DNA from: Nannocystis punicea | GTDB lineage: Bacteria > Myxococcota_A > Polyangia > Nannocystales > Nannocystaceae | Direction: 5' to 3' | Assembly: GCF_026965555.1 (NCBI RefSeq) | Contig: NZ_CP114040.1 | Coordinates: 9,336,001-9,400,000, forward strand | Length of the DNA: 64,000 bases | Shown here: positions 12,070 to 20,930 of the stretch, piece after piece | Layout: each line of letters opens with the position of its first letter | Numbering within the stretch: position 1 is the first letter of the stretch | Notes under the pieces: generated by a model | Databases searched by the model: none | Told to the model about the DNA's origin: nothing | Seen by the model: only the letters and a program-made list of their open reading frames with translations | Translations under genes and position numbers: made by a program

Positions 12070-12235
12070 CGCCCGCGCTCCCCGGCCCGCGGCCCCGCTG
12101 CCGCGACGTCGCAGCCCGACTTCGCCCCGCCCCGGCCCGCTCGCTCATCCCCGCCCCACACGCGGCGACGATAACAAGGAAGCGACGCGACCGCGGCGCA
12201 CAAACACATACGCGCCGCGTGCAACTACGCGCTCA

Positions 12236-12263
12236 CCTGTCCCAAAAGACTTGTTGCCCTCGG
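12236..12263. repeat. 14-bp palindromic repeat, 2 units
   Basis: Cores at 12236 and 12250 (CTGTCCCAAAAGACTTG), in the gap between the divergent kinase and ankyrin genes. It is a degenerate member of the family. Confidence 0.5.
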
Positions 12264-12304
12264 GCCCGACCCGACTCTATTCTCACCTGGCGAATCGACG
12301 GACC

Positions 12305-12868
12305 ATGTGGAGGCGACGCAAGACCGACCCATTGTTGCTGGCGATCCGCGCCGGCGATCTGGGCGAGGTCGAGCGCCTCGCGGCGGCGGGCCTCGACCTC
12401 AACCAGGAGTACGACAAATCGGCGGGTCACAAGGTGGCCCCGGTGGAGCAGGCCGCGATCTCCGACCGCGCGCACGTCCTCGAGTGGCTCCTGGCTCGCG
12501 GCGCGCGGCTCGAAGGTTTCGCGGGCCTCGACAACATGCTCCTCGCGTCGGCGGTGCGGGTCCGCAGGCCGGCCCTCGTCCGCACCCTGCTGGAGCGCGG
12601 CGTCCGGCCCGAGCCGGGCCCGTTCTCGCCGCTGTACGAGGCGGCCTTCTCGCGCAGCCTCGAGATCTTCGAGCTCCTGCTCGATCACGGCGCCGACGTG
12701 AGGGAGCTCGAGGCCGTCGACGCCGGCATGCTCGCGCGAGTGAGCGGTGACATCCTCCGCCGGGCGATCGCCGCCGGCGCCCGCCTGCCGCCGTCGACCG
12801 TCGAGCTGGCGCTGAGCCACACCGCTCTCGGCGACGACGGCCGCGTGCCCGCCGGCTATCGCCGCTGA
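12305..12868 (+). CDS. Ankyrin-repeat protein
   Basis: A 187-residue soluble protein made of about four ankyrin-like repeats. Each shows the pattern of a short hairpin then paired helices, for example LLLAIRAGDLGEVERLAAAGLDLN at the start, then VLEWLLARGARLEG, LVRTLLERGVRPEPG and IFELLLDHGADV. Ankyrin repeats mediate protein-protein contacts; no catalytic domain or signal peptide is present, so a cytoplasmic binding role is likely. The start ATG 12305 gives a full repeat at the N-terminus. A hairpin with a T-run follows the stop at once, so the gene is probably a single transcription unit. Confidence 0.85.
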   Translation: MWRRRKTDPLLLAIRAGDLGEVERLAAAGLDLNQEYDKSAGHKVAPVEQAAISDRAHVLEWLLARGARLEGFAGLDNMLLASAVRVRRPALVRTLLERGVRPEPGPFSPLYEAAFSRSLEIFELLLDHGADVRELEAVDAGMLARVSGDILRRAIAAGARLPPSTVELALSHTALGDDGRVPAGYRR

Positions 12869-12870
12869 CG

Positions 12871-12902
12871 TCCGCCGCGCGGCCGCGCGCCGGCGGATTT
12901 TT
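12871..12902 (+). terminator. Rho-independent terminator after ankyrin gene
   Basis: TCCGCCG (12871-12877) pairs with CGGCGGA (12891-12897) around an inner CGCGGCCGCG palindrome, followed by five T (12898-12902). It starts 3 nt after the stop codon. Confidence 0.75.
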
Positions 12903-13039
12903 CGATCGCCGCGCCGCGACAACCAAGCGGCGCGCCTGTCATGCCGAGAGGGGCCCGCGTGCTCGGCCGGCGAGCGCCTGCGAATCATCGCAGGCGGCCG
13001 CCGCCATGGTCGCGCCCCTCGCTCACAGGTGTCACCGAC

Positions 13040-16000
13040 ATGACTCGCACGATCATCGCCACCTCGCGCTGCTGCTCCGCCGCGCTGGTGGGCCTCGTCT
13101 TCGGCCTCGCCGGCCGCGCCGCCGCCGCTCCGGCGGACGCCGATTGCCAGGCCAAGTGTCCCAACATTCCGCCGCCGCCCAAGAACTGGACCGCCACGGT
13201 CGGCCACGTCGAATGCGTCGAGTACGCCAATTATCGCTCGCAGCTCAAGCACTCCGGCAACGCCTGGACCTGGGCCGAGCACCCCACATGCAGCGACGCC
13301 GCGCCCGGCAGCACCTGCGTCCAGGAGCACGCCGAGCCCGGCACGGTCATGGTCAGCCAGCCGTTCCAGAACCAGGCCCAGGGCGCCGGGCACGTCGCGA
13401 TCGTCGATTGTGTGGTCGGCGACTGGGCCAAGGTCAGCGAGTACAACTGGTCGCCGCCCGGCGTGTTCAAGGGCGACCGCTGCGTCAACGTCAAGGCCGC
13501 GCGCGACAAGGGCACCCCGTTCGCCTTCGTGCGCGCGTTCGGCAGCACCTTCCCGGCCCAGGGCGAGCGCTGCGAGGATCCGCTGAAGATCAACCACGCC
13601 TACGTCCGGCCCGACCCGAACGACAAGGAGGTCAAGCGCGGCACCGTCGAGATCTCGTTCGGCGCCTCCGCGTGCAGCCGGGCCAAGTTCCGCCTGCACC
13701 GCAAGATCTACACCTTCGACGGCGGCGTGAAGAAGGAGCACTCCGCGTGGACGAAGCCGGTCATGAACGTCCTCGATCCCTATGTCGACACCTTCGAGGA
13801 CGTGCCGGCCTGCTCGCAATTCGTCTACGTGCTCGAGCGGGAGATGGTCGACCCGCCGATCGTCGGCGCCAAGATCAAGCAGTCGCCGGCGATGACGGGC
13901 GTCAACCTCGAGCCGCCGCGGACCGCCACCGCGGACTTCGTGCCCAAGGTCTACGGCCAGATGTTCCTGCGCTGGAAGTCCTCCTGCCCTGATTACGGCG
14001 GCGGCACCAAGACGCAGTACAAGATCACCTACACCCGCGGCCAGGGCCAGCCCGTCACGATCGGCCCGATCGACGGCGTCGTCCTCGCCAACGGCGGCAG
14101 CCAGGACCGCGAGTACAAGCTCACCAATCTGTTCGGCGCCACCAATTACAGCGCCAGCGTCCGAGCGTTCAACTTCTACGACGTCTCCTCGACCACCGCC
14201 GACACCGACTTCACCACCCCCGCCCCCAACAACACCACCCCCGCCCCGCTGCCGCAGCGGCCGACGCTCAGCATGCGCTGCAACGACGACAAGCTGCGCG
14301 CCTCGTGGGTCGCCGCGGCCGGCGGCGAGGCCTACGAGCTCGAGTTCACCGCCCCGAGCAAGCAGGTCCCCAAGCCCAAGCCCGCGCTGATCATGGCCGC
14401 CGGGACCAGCCACGACCTCGACGCCCCGGTCGACGGCCCCTACAGCGTGCGCCTGCGGTCGTACCGCGCCGGCAAGGCCTCGCCGTGGACCGACCCAGTG
14501 GTGTTCGCGCGCGACTGCATCGCCGAGCCGCCGGTCCTGAGCCCGCTCGTCAACGACGACTGCGCCGGCGTCAAGCTGACCTGGAAGATCGACCCCGCGG
14601 CCACCGCCGCGCACCTCAAGCAGTACCACGTCATGCGCCGCGAGCAGGGCAGCCCGCTCCTGCTGCCGATCGCCGAGACCTTGCCCAACGTCCTGACCTA
14701 CAACGACATCGAGGCCAGCCCCGGCAAGAGCTACGTCTACAGCGTGGTCGCGCTCTACCAGACCCCCGAGGGCAAGACCCTGGTCTCGCCGCCGGCGCCG
14801 CTCACCAACACGGTCATTCCCCAGAGCCCGCCGCGCGCCCCCGAGATCACCAAGATCACCACGGACGTCGACCGCGTCACCCTCGAGTTCACCGACAACG
14901 CCACCAACGAGACCGGCTTCGTCGTCAAGCGCTGGACCGACAACGAGTCGGGCGCGCTGGTGCAGTACCGCCTCGACGGCAAGCCGGGCACCGGCAAGGT
15001 CACCTTCGCCGACCCGGGCCCCTTGCCGCTCGAGGACCGCAGCTATCGCTACCGCGTCTTCTCGGTCAAGGGCGCGTGCAAGGAGAGCAACGTGACCGCC
15101 TCGCTGCCGGTCGAGGGCCGGCGCATGCGCGCGCCGGTCAACGTCACGGTCAAGGCCGACGCCGGCGGCGCCCTCCTCAAATGGGCCGACACCAACCACA
15201 AGGTCAGCAGCTACGAGGTCTACCGCAAACAGCTGAGCGAGCCCGAGTGGTCGGCGTCGCCGATCACCACCCTCACCAACGTCGCCCCCGACAAGCGCTT
15301 CTACCTCGACCCCGCCAACGTCGACGCCCAGTACTACGTCAAGGCCCTGTTCGCGGGCGAGCGCACCACCAGCGTCGGCGTCGGCTCGCAGCCGGTGACC
15401 TACCTGCGCCAGACCAGCAAGGCCTGCCCGGCGGGCGGCGCCAAGCCCGAGTTGACGCGGGTGACCAACCTCGACGACCCGCGCCGCAGCAAGCTCGAGT
15501 TCAAGTTCGACGCCCCCGCCAACTTCGTCACCCGCGTCGAGTACGCCCGCGCCACCGCCGGCCCGTGGCTCACCATGCAGCAGACGAGCGCCAAGGCCGG
15601 CCCGCTCGAGGTCGACGTCAGCCCGTTCATGAACCAGCAGATCTGGCTGCGGGTGATCGGCCACGACACGACCAACAATTGCCTGTCGGCGCCGTCGCTG
15701 CACCACGTCGTCTACCCGCTGCCGACCCCGGTGCCGCTGCCGACCGTCCCCGCGCACAAGAATTGCCCGCAGGGCCTGATGGTCAAGTGGGTCGACACCA
15801 GCACCTACGGCACCAAGTTCCAGGTCGAGTGGCAGCCCGACATCCACGCCCCGTGGCAGCCGATGCCGAAGGAGAACTACTTCCGCGTCACCGGCACCAA
15901 GGAGGTCTGGCAGTGCCACACGCCGGTCGCCGCCGACGCCGGCTATCAGTACCGGGTGCGCAGCACCTATCACGTGCTCAAGAACAACAAGCCCGACGTC

Positions 16001-16555
16001 CTCAGCGCCTCGCTGTGGTCGAACGAGGCCGGCCCGGGCGACAGCGGCGGCGCGGCCCTGTCGCTCGCCAACGGCACGATGGAGACCATCCCCGCCAACG
16101 GCAAGCCGGGCGACCGGATCCAGAACTGGGGCCCGCAGGGCGCCTGGGCCCTGCACGCCGGCGCCAACAGCCGGCCCAACAACGACAAACTCGAGGCCCG
16201 CTTCGGCTACTACGCCGCCGCCTCCGAGACTGTCGGCCAGATCCTCGCCCTGAATTTCGAGGCCGGCAAGACCTACACCTTCAAGGGCCACGTCAACGGC
16301 GGCGGCGACGGCACCGGCAAGGTCCCGTTCCAGATCGGCTACGTCACCAACGCCAACGACCTCTCCACGTTCAAAGAGCTCGCCACCGCGCTGTTCCCCG
16401 CCGGCAACGCCTGGACCGCCGTCGCCGGCGTCAGCCACACGGTCAAGGCCGGCGACATCGCCGTCGGCAAGCGGATCGCCGTCCGCCTCGGCTCGGGCGC
16501 CGACGGCGGCACCTCGGACATCTGGTTCGACAACCTCGCAGTGCTCGTCAAGTGA
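13040..16555 (+). CDS. Secreted CHAP-domain protein with fibronectin type III repeats
   Basis: A 1171-residue exported protein. The signal peptide (about residues 1-30) ends GRAAAAPADA. A CHAP-type amidase domain follows: Cys59 in VECVEYAN as probable nucleophile, GTVMV near 101 and His118 in GAGHVAIVD. CHAP domains cleave peptidoglycan cross-links or act as amidases. The rest (about 200-1040) is a series of fibronectin type III-like modules (signatures such as TNYSASVRAFN, SYVYSVVALYQ and YRYRVFSVKG), and the C-terminal 140 residues look like a carbohydrate-binding or concanavalin-like beta sandwich. Such an architecture fits a cell-wall-attacking or adhesive exoprotein, plausible for a predator. 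ATG 13040 is chosen because it begins the signal peptide. Confidence 0.8.
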   Translation: MTRTIIATSRCCSAALVGLVFGLAGRAAAAPADADCQAKCPNIPPPPKNWTATVGHVECVEYANYRSQLKHSGNAWTWAEHPTCSDAAPGSTCVQEHAEPGTVMVSQPFQNQAQGAGHVAIVDCVVGDWAKVSEYNWSPPGVFKGDRCVNVKAARDKGTPFAFVRAFGSTFPAQGERCEDPLKINHAYVRPDPNDKEVKRGTVEISFGASACSRAKFRLHRKIYTFDGGVKKEHSAWTKPVMNVLDPYVDTFEDVPACSQFVYVLEREMVDPPIVGAKIKQSPAMTGVNLEPPRTATADFVPKVYGQMFLRWKSSCPDYGGGTKTQYKITYTRGQGQPVTIGPIDGVVLANGGSQDREYKLTNLFGATNYSASVRAFNFYDVSSTTADTDFTTPAPNNTTPAPLPQRPTLSMRCNDDKLRASWVAAAGGEAYELEFTAPSKQVPKPKPALIMAAGTSHDLDAPVDGPYSVRLRSYRAGKASPWTDPVVFARDCIAEPPVLSPLVNDDCAGVKLTWKIDPAATAAHLKQYHVMRREQGSPLLLPIAETLPNVLTYNDIEASPGKSYVYSVVALYQTPEGKTLVSPPAPLTNTVIPQSPPRAPEITKITTDVDRVTLEFTDNATNETGFVVKRWTDNESGALVQYRLDGKPGTGKVTFADPGPLPLEDRSYRYRVFSVKGACKESNVTASLPVEGRRMRAPVNVTVKADAGGALLKWADTNHKVSSYEVYRKQLSEPEWSASPITTLTNVAPDKRFYLDPANVDAQYYVKALFAGERTTSVGVGSQPVTYLRQTSKACPAGGAKPELTRVTNLDDPRRSKLEFKFDAPANFVTRVEYARATAGPWLTMQQTSAKAGPLEVDVSPFMNQQIWLRVIGHDTTNNCLSAPSLHHVVYPLPTPVPLPTVPAHKNCPQGLMVKWVDTSTYGTKFQVEWQPDIHAPWQPMPKENYFRVTGTKEVWQCHTPVAADAGYQYRVRSTYHVLKNNKPDVLSASLWSNEAGPGDSGGAALSLANGTMETIPANGKPGDRIQNWGPQGAWALHAGANSRPNNDKLEARFGYYAAASETVGQILALNFEAGKTYTFKGHVNGGGDGTGKVPFQIGYVTNANDLSTFKELATALFPAGNAWTAVAGVSHTVKAGDIAVGKRIAVRLGSGADGGTSDIWFDNLAVLVK

Positions 16556-16728
16556 GGCCAATCCCCTCGGCGCGGGACGAGCGCGCGAATCACCGCACTC
16601 GTCGGATGGGCGCAATCCTCGGAGTCGTGCCCGCGCCGGTCGCGGGCGTGCGCGTGCTGCTCCCCCTCACGAACGAGCTCGGCGCCCGGGCAGATCTTCG
16701 AGGACGGCAATCCTCGCACTCGCAGTCA

Positions 16729-16762
16729 CGCCCGCGTCTCCCGCGGGCGCGGCCGATTTTTT
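16729..16762 (+). terminator. Hairpin plus T-run after CHAP protein
   Basis: CGCCCGCG (16729-16736) and CGCGGGCG (16742-16749) form an 8-bp stem with a 5-nt loop; six T follow at 16757-16762. It lies in the convergent gap between the CHAP gene and the reductase gene, one of the few such gaps without the 14-bp repeats. Confidence 0.65.
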
Positions 16763-16788
16763 CCTGGTGCCGACATTTCGCCGCGCAG

Positions 16789-18165
16789 TCATCGCGCCGT
16801 CATCACGGTATTGAGGCTCTCGGCCAGAGTCGGGTGGGCGAACGTCGCGTCGCGCAGCGCCGACGCCGGCAGCCCGCCCATCATCGCCACCTCGATCGTC
16901 GACATCAGCTCGCCGGCCGCGACCCCGAGGATCGTCGCCCCGAGGAACTTGTCGCTGTCCGCGTCGATCACAATTTTAATAAAGCCGCGGGCCTCGTCCA
17001 TCTCGAGCGCGCGGGCGACCCGGTCCATGCCGATCCGCGCCACCTCGATCTTGCGGCCCTGGCGGCGCGCCTCGGTCTCGGACAGGCCCACGCGCGCGAG
17101 CTCCGGATCGGTGAACACCACGTACGGCACCATCCTGCCGCGCGTCGTCGCCTGCCCGCCTGACAGCAGGTTGGTGAGCAAGATCCGGTGATCGTCGTAG
17201 GCGATGTGCGTGAACGCCGGCCCGCCCTTGACGTCGCCGACCGCGTACACCCCGGACGCGCTGGTCGCCAGCCGCTCGTCGACCTTCACGTACCCGCCAT
17301 CGTCGACCGCGATCCCGGCCGCCGCGAGGTCCAGTGAATCGGTGTTGGGCGCGCGTCCGGTCGCCACCAGCAGGTGCGAGCCGGCGAACCTGCGCGAGCC
17401 GACCGGCGAGTCGCACGTCAGCTCGATCCCGTCGCCCGCGCGGATCACTCGCCGCGCCTGGCTCTCGAGACAGATCTCGATCCCGTCGGCCGCCAGCACC
17501 TCCTGGATCGCCGTCGCCGCGTCGGCGTCCTCGCGCGGCAGCAGCTGCGCCGCCCGCTGCACGATCGTCACCCGGCTGCCGAAGCGGCGGAACATCTGCG
17601 CGAACTCGAGGCCGACGTAGCCGCCGCCGAGGACCAGCAGGTGCTCCGGCACGACCGCGAGCTCGAGCATGCCGGCGTGATCGAGCCACTGCACCTGGTC
17701 GAGCCCCACGAGCGGCGGCACCCGGGTGCGCGCCCCGGTGTCGATCACCACCACCTCGCCGGCGATCCGTCGCACTTCGCCGGCATTGAGGCGCACCTCG
17801 AGCTGCCGCGGACCGACGAATCGACCGGCGCCGAACAGCAGCTCGATGTTCGCCTGGGCCGCGAGGACTGCCCGGCTCGAGTCGGCGAAGTCGCGGACGA
17901 TCCGGCGCGTCCGCTCGCGCACTCGCGTCATGTCCACGCTCACCGCCCCGGTGCGCACGCCGAAGTCGCCCGCTCGCCGCGCGAGGTAGGCCACGCGAGC
18001 GCTCGCCACCATCGTCTTGGTCGGCGTGCAGCCGGTGTTGACGCACGTGCCGCCCAGATGCTCGCGCTCGACGAAGGCGACCCGGCGACCGGCCGCCGCG
18101 AACGCCAGCGCCAGGGGCCTCGCCGCCTGACCCGAGCCGAGAATCACCACGTCGTAGCGGTCCAT
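16789..18165 (-). CDS. FAD-dependent pyridine nucleotide-disulfide oxidoreductase (MerA-like)
   Basis: A 458-residue flavoprotein of class I disulfide reductases. It has an N-terminal FAD-binding Rossmann motif (VVILGSGQAARPLA), the redox-active disulfide in GGTCVNTGCTPTK (Cys42 and Cys47), an NAD(P)-binding motif near 173 (VLGGGYVGLEFAQMF), the second FAD motif YAVGDVKG near 300 and a dimerisation domain ending HPTLAESLNTV. The pattern is closest to mercuric-reductase-like proteins, but there is no N-terminal HMA metal-binding domain and the C-terminal Cys pair of true MerA is missing. A role in mercury reduction is therefore unlikely; a general NAD(P)H-dependent disulfide reductase is safer. 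No mer genes adjoin it. Confidence 0.9.
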   Translation of the reverse strand: MDRYDVVILGSGQAARPLALAFAAAGRRVAFVEREHLGGTCVNTGCTPTKTMVASARVAYLARRAGDFGVRTGAVSVDMTRVRERTRRIVRDFADSSRAVLAAQANIELLFGAGRFVGPRQLEVRLNAGEVRRIAGEVVVIDTGARTRVPPLVGLDQVQWLDHAGMLELAVVPEHLLVLGGGYVGLEFAQMFRRFGSRVTIVQRAAQLLPREDADAATAIQEVLAADGIEICLESQARRVIRAGDGIELTCDSPVGSRRFAGSHLLVATGRAPNTDSLDLAAAGIAVDDGGYVKVDERLATSASGVYAVGDVKGGPAFTHIAYDDHRILLTNLLSGGQATTRGRMVPYVVFTDPELARVGLSETEARRQGRKIEVARIGMDRVARALEMDEARGFIKIVIDADSDKFLGATILGVAAGELMSTIEVAMMGGLPASALRDATFAHPTLAESLNTVMTAR

Positions 18166-18801
18166 CGCCGGGAGGGTGACCGCGAACTCTTCCGCCGCAA
18201 CCGGACGGCGACAGCCTCACCGCTCGGCGCCAGGACTTCGCCCGGCTCGTGCCGAGAAGCACGAAGTCACGGCGACCGATCGCTCGTGCGCGGCCGCGAC
18301 ACGTCGAGACCCCTGCGGCCGCGACTTCACATCCTCGCGCCCATTCACAAAAGCCGCGCGCCGCGGTTCGCGCCGGACGGCGCGTACCCCGCCTGCAGTT
18401 GCGAACTGCTCAGTCAGGCATGGCCCACGCCGCCTTGATGCCGCGTGTTCTGCCGTAGATAACGAAGCTGACGTATGAAGTTCTCAGCGTCAATCACAGT
18501 TTCAAAGCGCGAGGACGAACATGTCAGTGCAAAAAACACGGCCTACAGCGATGTATTTTTATCCTTGCATCGAGCGTTTTCGGACCGCATCCTCAGTATT
18601 GGAACTAGCGAGACAGACTCGCACCAAATACCGAAATTCTTCCATCTCGCCTCCGCCCTCAACTTCCTTCCAGAGCCATCGTTTCCAGGGGCCAGACCCT
18701 GCTTCAAAAGCACCGTGCTCGAGGGACGAGAAATACAAGAGCCGAGTCCTGTTAATCGACCGCTCGTCTCCGCCTGGCAGATCTGCCGGAAGGAGCGAGA
18801 A
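18166..18801. other. Island left boundary, no firm gene
   Basis: The first 270 bp are still G+C-rich host-type sequence, which serves as the upstream region of the reductase gene. From about 18440 the sequence turns clearly more A/T-rich and stays so to about 23080. No tRNA, integrase or obvious attachment repeat is visible at this edge. Two open frames cross it without support beyond their length; one is listed separately. Confidence 0.6.
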
Positions 18802-18811
18802 ATGCCATTAG
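18521..18811 (+). CDS. Doubtful small ORF at island edge
   Basis: A 96-codon open frame beginning ATG 18521, preceded by a GAGGAC purine run, and ending TAG 10 nt inside the nuclease-like gene. The product is Ser/Arg/Pro-rich with no recognisable domain, and another frame is open across the same bases. It is listed because it would be the first gene of the island operon if real. Confidence 0.2.
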   Translation: MSVQKTRPTAMYFYPCIERFRTASSVLELARQTRTKYRNSSISPPPSTSFQSHRFQGPDPASKAPCSRDEKYKSRVLLIDRSSPPGRSAGRSEKCH

Positions 18812-19029
18812 ATCACGCTCCCTCTAAGGGGCTTCCAACTCCGCGCAGTGCCCCTGAAGTCGTCGATCCGTCGCTTCATGGGACAGGGGCTAAGTTTCGT
18901 CGTGAGCGACCAGGACCAGAGGCCGAACTCGTTCGCGCATTCTTGAACAATTTTCCTCCCATCGGCAAAAGGGGCTACAAGTTGACTCTTTTTCAAGAGC
19001 CTCGCCTTTTGTCGGGCTTTCCTGACCTA

Positions 19030-20383
19030 GTGCTGCCGGGCTGAAAACGCCAGAAGTTTGGAGCGGAATCGCCCCCGGGGTACTTGTGCAGCCGGAAGAC
19101 CCTCATGGCACGGACGGCCCCCAGGATTCTCGTCACCGAACGGCAGCGGCGCATCCTCGACAAGCTCGAGCGGAGCCACAAGACCCCACAGCAACTGGTC
19201 CCGAGGGTGCAGATCGTGAAGTTGTCCGGGCAAGGCGTTCCGAACAACGAGCAGGCGGTCGAGCTCGACATGGGACCCGAGGCGATCGGCCGGTGGCGAA
19301 GCCGGTGGTGGAATCGTCAGGCTGAACTGGCCGCTGCGGAGGAGAGCGGCGTCAGCGACCTCGAGCTCGAGCGCTTGATCCTCAAGGTACTTGCCGATGG
19401 CCCGCGGACGGGCGCGCCGCCTCGATTCGAGGCCCACCAGGTGGCGCAGATCTTCGCGTTGGCGTGCGAGCCCCCGGAGAAGAGCGGCGTCCCCTTCAGC
19501 CACTGGACGCCGGGAGCGCTCGCTCGAGAGCTGGTGAACCGAGGGATCGTCGACTCGATCTCCGCGCGCCAGGTCGGCCGATTTTTAAAGAGAGGCCGAT
19601 ATTCGGCCGCACAGGGTCAAGTACTGGCTGCGCAACACGCCCGCAGATCCGGAGCGCTTCGCGGAGGAAGTCCGGACCATCTGCGAGCTCTACGAGCAGG
19701 CGACGACCCTCCACGCGCAGGGCGTCCATCTCATCAGCTGTGACGAGAAGACCGGCATCCAGGCGCTCGAGCACGCTCGGCCTGCGCTCCCGGTGCGGCC
19801 CGGGAAGATCGAGCGCATCGAGTACGAGTACGTCCGGCACGGCACGCTCTGCCTGACGGCGAATCTGGAGATCGCCACCGGGCACATCGTGAGCCCGACG
19901 ATAGGCCCGCGCCGTACCGAACAAGACTTCGTCGACCACATCGCGCGCACGGTCGACGGCGATCCCGACGCACGCTGGATCTTCGTCCTCGACAATCTCA
20001 ACACCCACAACTCGGAGGCGCTGGTGCGATTCGTCGCCTCGCATTGCGGCCTCGACGTGCCCCTCGGCGCCAAGGGCGAGAGCGGCGTCTTGCGCTCGAT
20101 GGAAACGCGCGCGGCGTTCTTGTCGGACCCATCGCATCGGATCCGGTTCGTCTACACGCCGAAGCACTGCTCCTGGCTGAACCAGATCGAGATCTGGTTC
20201 AGCATCCTCGTCCGTCGCTTGCTACGACGCGCGAGCTTCTCTTCTCTCGAAGCCCTCCGCGAGCGCCTGGTCGAGTTCATCGCCTTCTTCAACAGGTGCA
20301 TGGCCAAACCCTTCCGGTGGACCTACAAGGGCAAGGTTTTGGCCGCATGAGCGATAACGCCCATCACTTACGCCCGGCAGCAC
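19030..20383 (+). mobile_element. IS630-family insertion sequence
   Basis: A 1354-bp element bounded by inverted ends GTGCTGCCGGGC (19030-19041) and GCCCGGCAGCAC (20372-20383), a perfect 12-bp match. It is flanked by a duplicated TA (19028-19029 and 20384-20385), the target duplication typical of IS630/Tc1-mariner elements. It carries one transposase gene with an internal frameshift. Its G+C content is higher than that of the island it sits in, so it arrived later. Confidence 0.92.
19105..20350 (+). CDS. IS630-type transposase, needs a +1 frameshift
   Basis: A DDE transposase in two frames. The first part (from ATG 19105) has the N-terminal helix-turn-helix of IS630 proteins (VQIVKLSGQGVPNNEQAVEL) and reaches GRFLK at 19590. 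Skipping one base (19591) enters the second frame with EADIRPHRVKYWLR, the expected continuation. The second frame holds all three catalytic residues: D in CDEKT (19742), D in FVLDNLNTHNS (19991) and E in NQIEIWFS (20189), and ends TGA 20350. The shift site TTTTTAAAGAGAGG could be programmed or a mutation. Without the shift, the first frame stops at 19743 and lacks the catalytic core. Confidence 0.85.
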
Positions 20384-20930
20384 TAGTTGCCGTTCAGTGG
20401 CATGAGCCCACGGCTATGCGATGGAGAGAACAAAGAGGCGGAGTCGCCGTGGACGACCTTCGAATTGTTCACACCCTCGCTACCACAGGGCCCATCGCCG
20501 AACAAAGATTAGAATCAGTCTTCCGAACTCGCATCCTGAAAAATCTTCAGCGACTTCGCTCTGCTGGCCTTGTGATAAACCAAGGCGGTTTATGGCGTGC
20601 AGTTTCCCTCAGAAGAGCTTTCGCCGTTCGGCACATAATCGCCTTCGAGGCCAAAATGTCGGACTGGCGAGGAGCCATTGAGCAGGCATCGCTGAATCGA
20701 TGGTTTGCATCGGAGACTTACATACTTTTACCCGCCCCACCGCAGGAAATCACGCTCGAGGCAGCAAAACGAGCGAGCGTGGGTGTTTGGATCTTGGGAA
20801 GCTCTTCGCCCCTCTTAAAGAGCCAGAGCCAATGCCCCAAGGTTCATCAACCTGTTTCATACGCCTCCTGGCTTTTTAATGAATGGGTCTGGCGCTCCGC
20901 CACGAATACGAGAAAACAAGGAACGCATCG

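Noticed and set aside
12233..16615. 1460-codon minus-strand open frame opposite the ankyrin and CHAP genes
   Set aside because: Low-information Gly/Ala/Val/Arg/Asp composition and complete overlap with supported genes; a codon-bias artefact.
16789..18165. Mercuric reductase call for the disulfide oxidoreductase
   Set aside because: There is no HMA domain, no C-terminal Cys pair and no mer neighbours; only the general disulfide reductase family is supported.
18519..18527. ACATGTCAG at the island edge as a repeat unit
   Set aside because: It is a single half-site without a partner 14 bp away; chance occurrence is likely.
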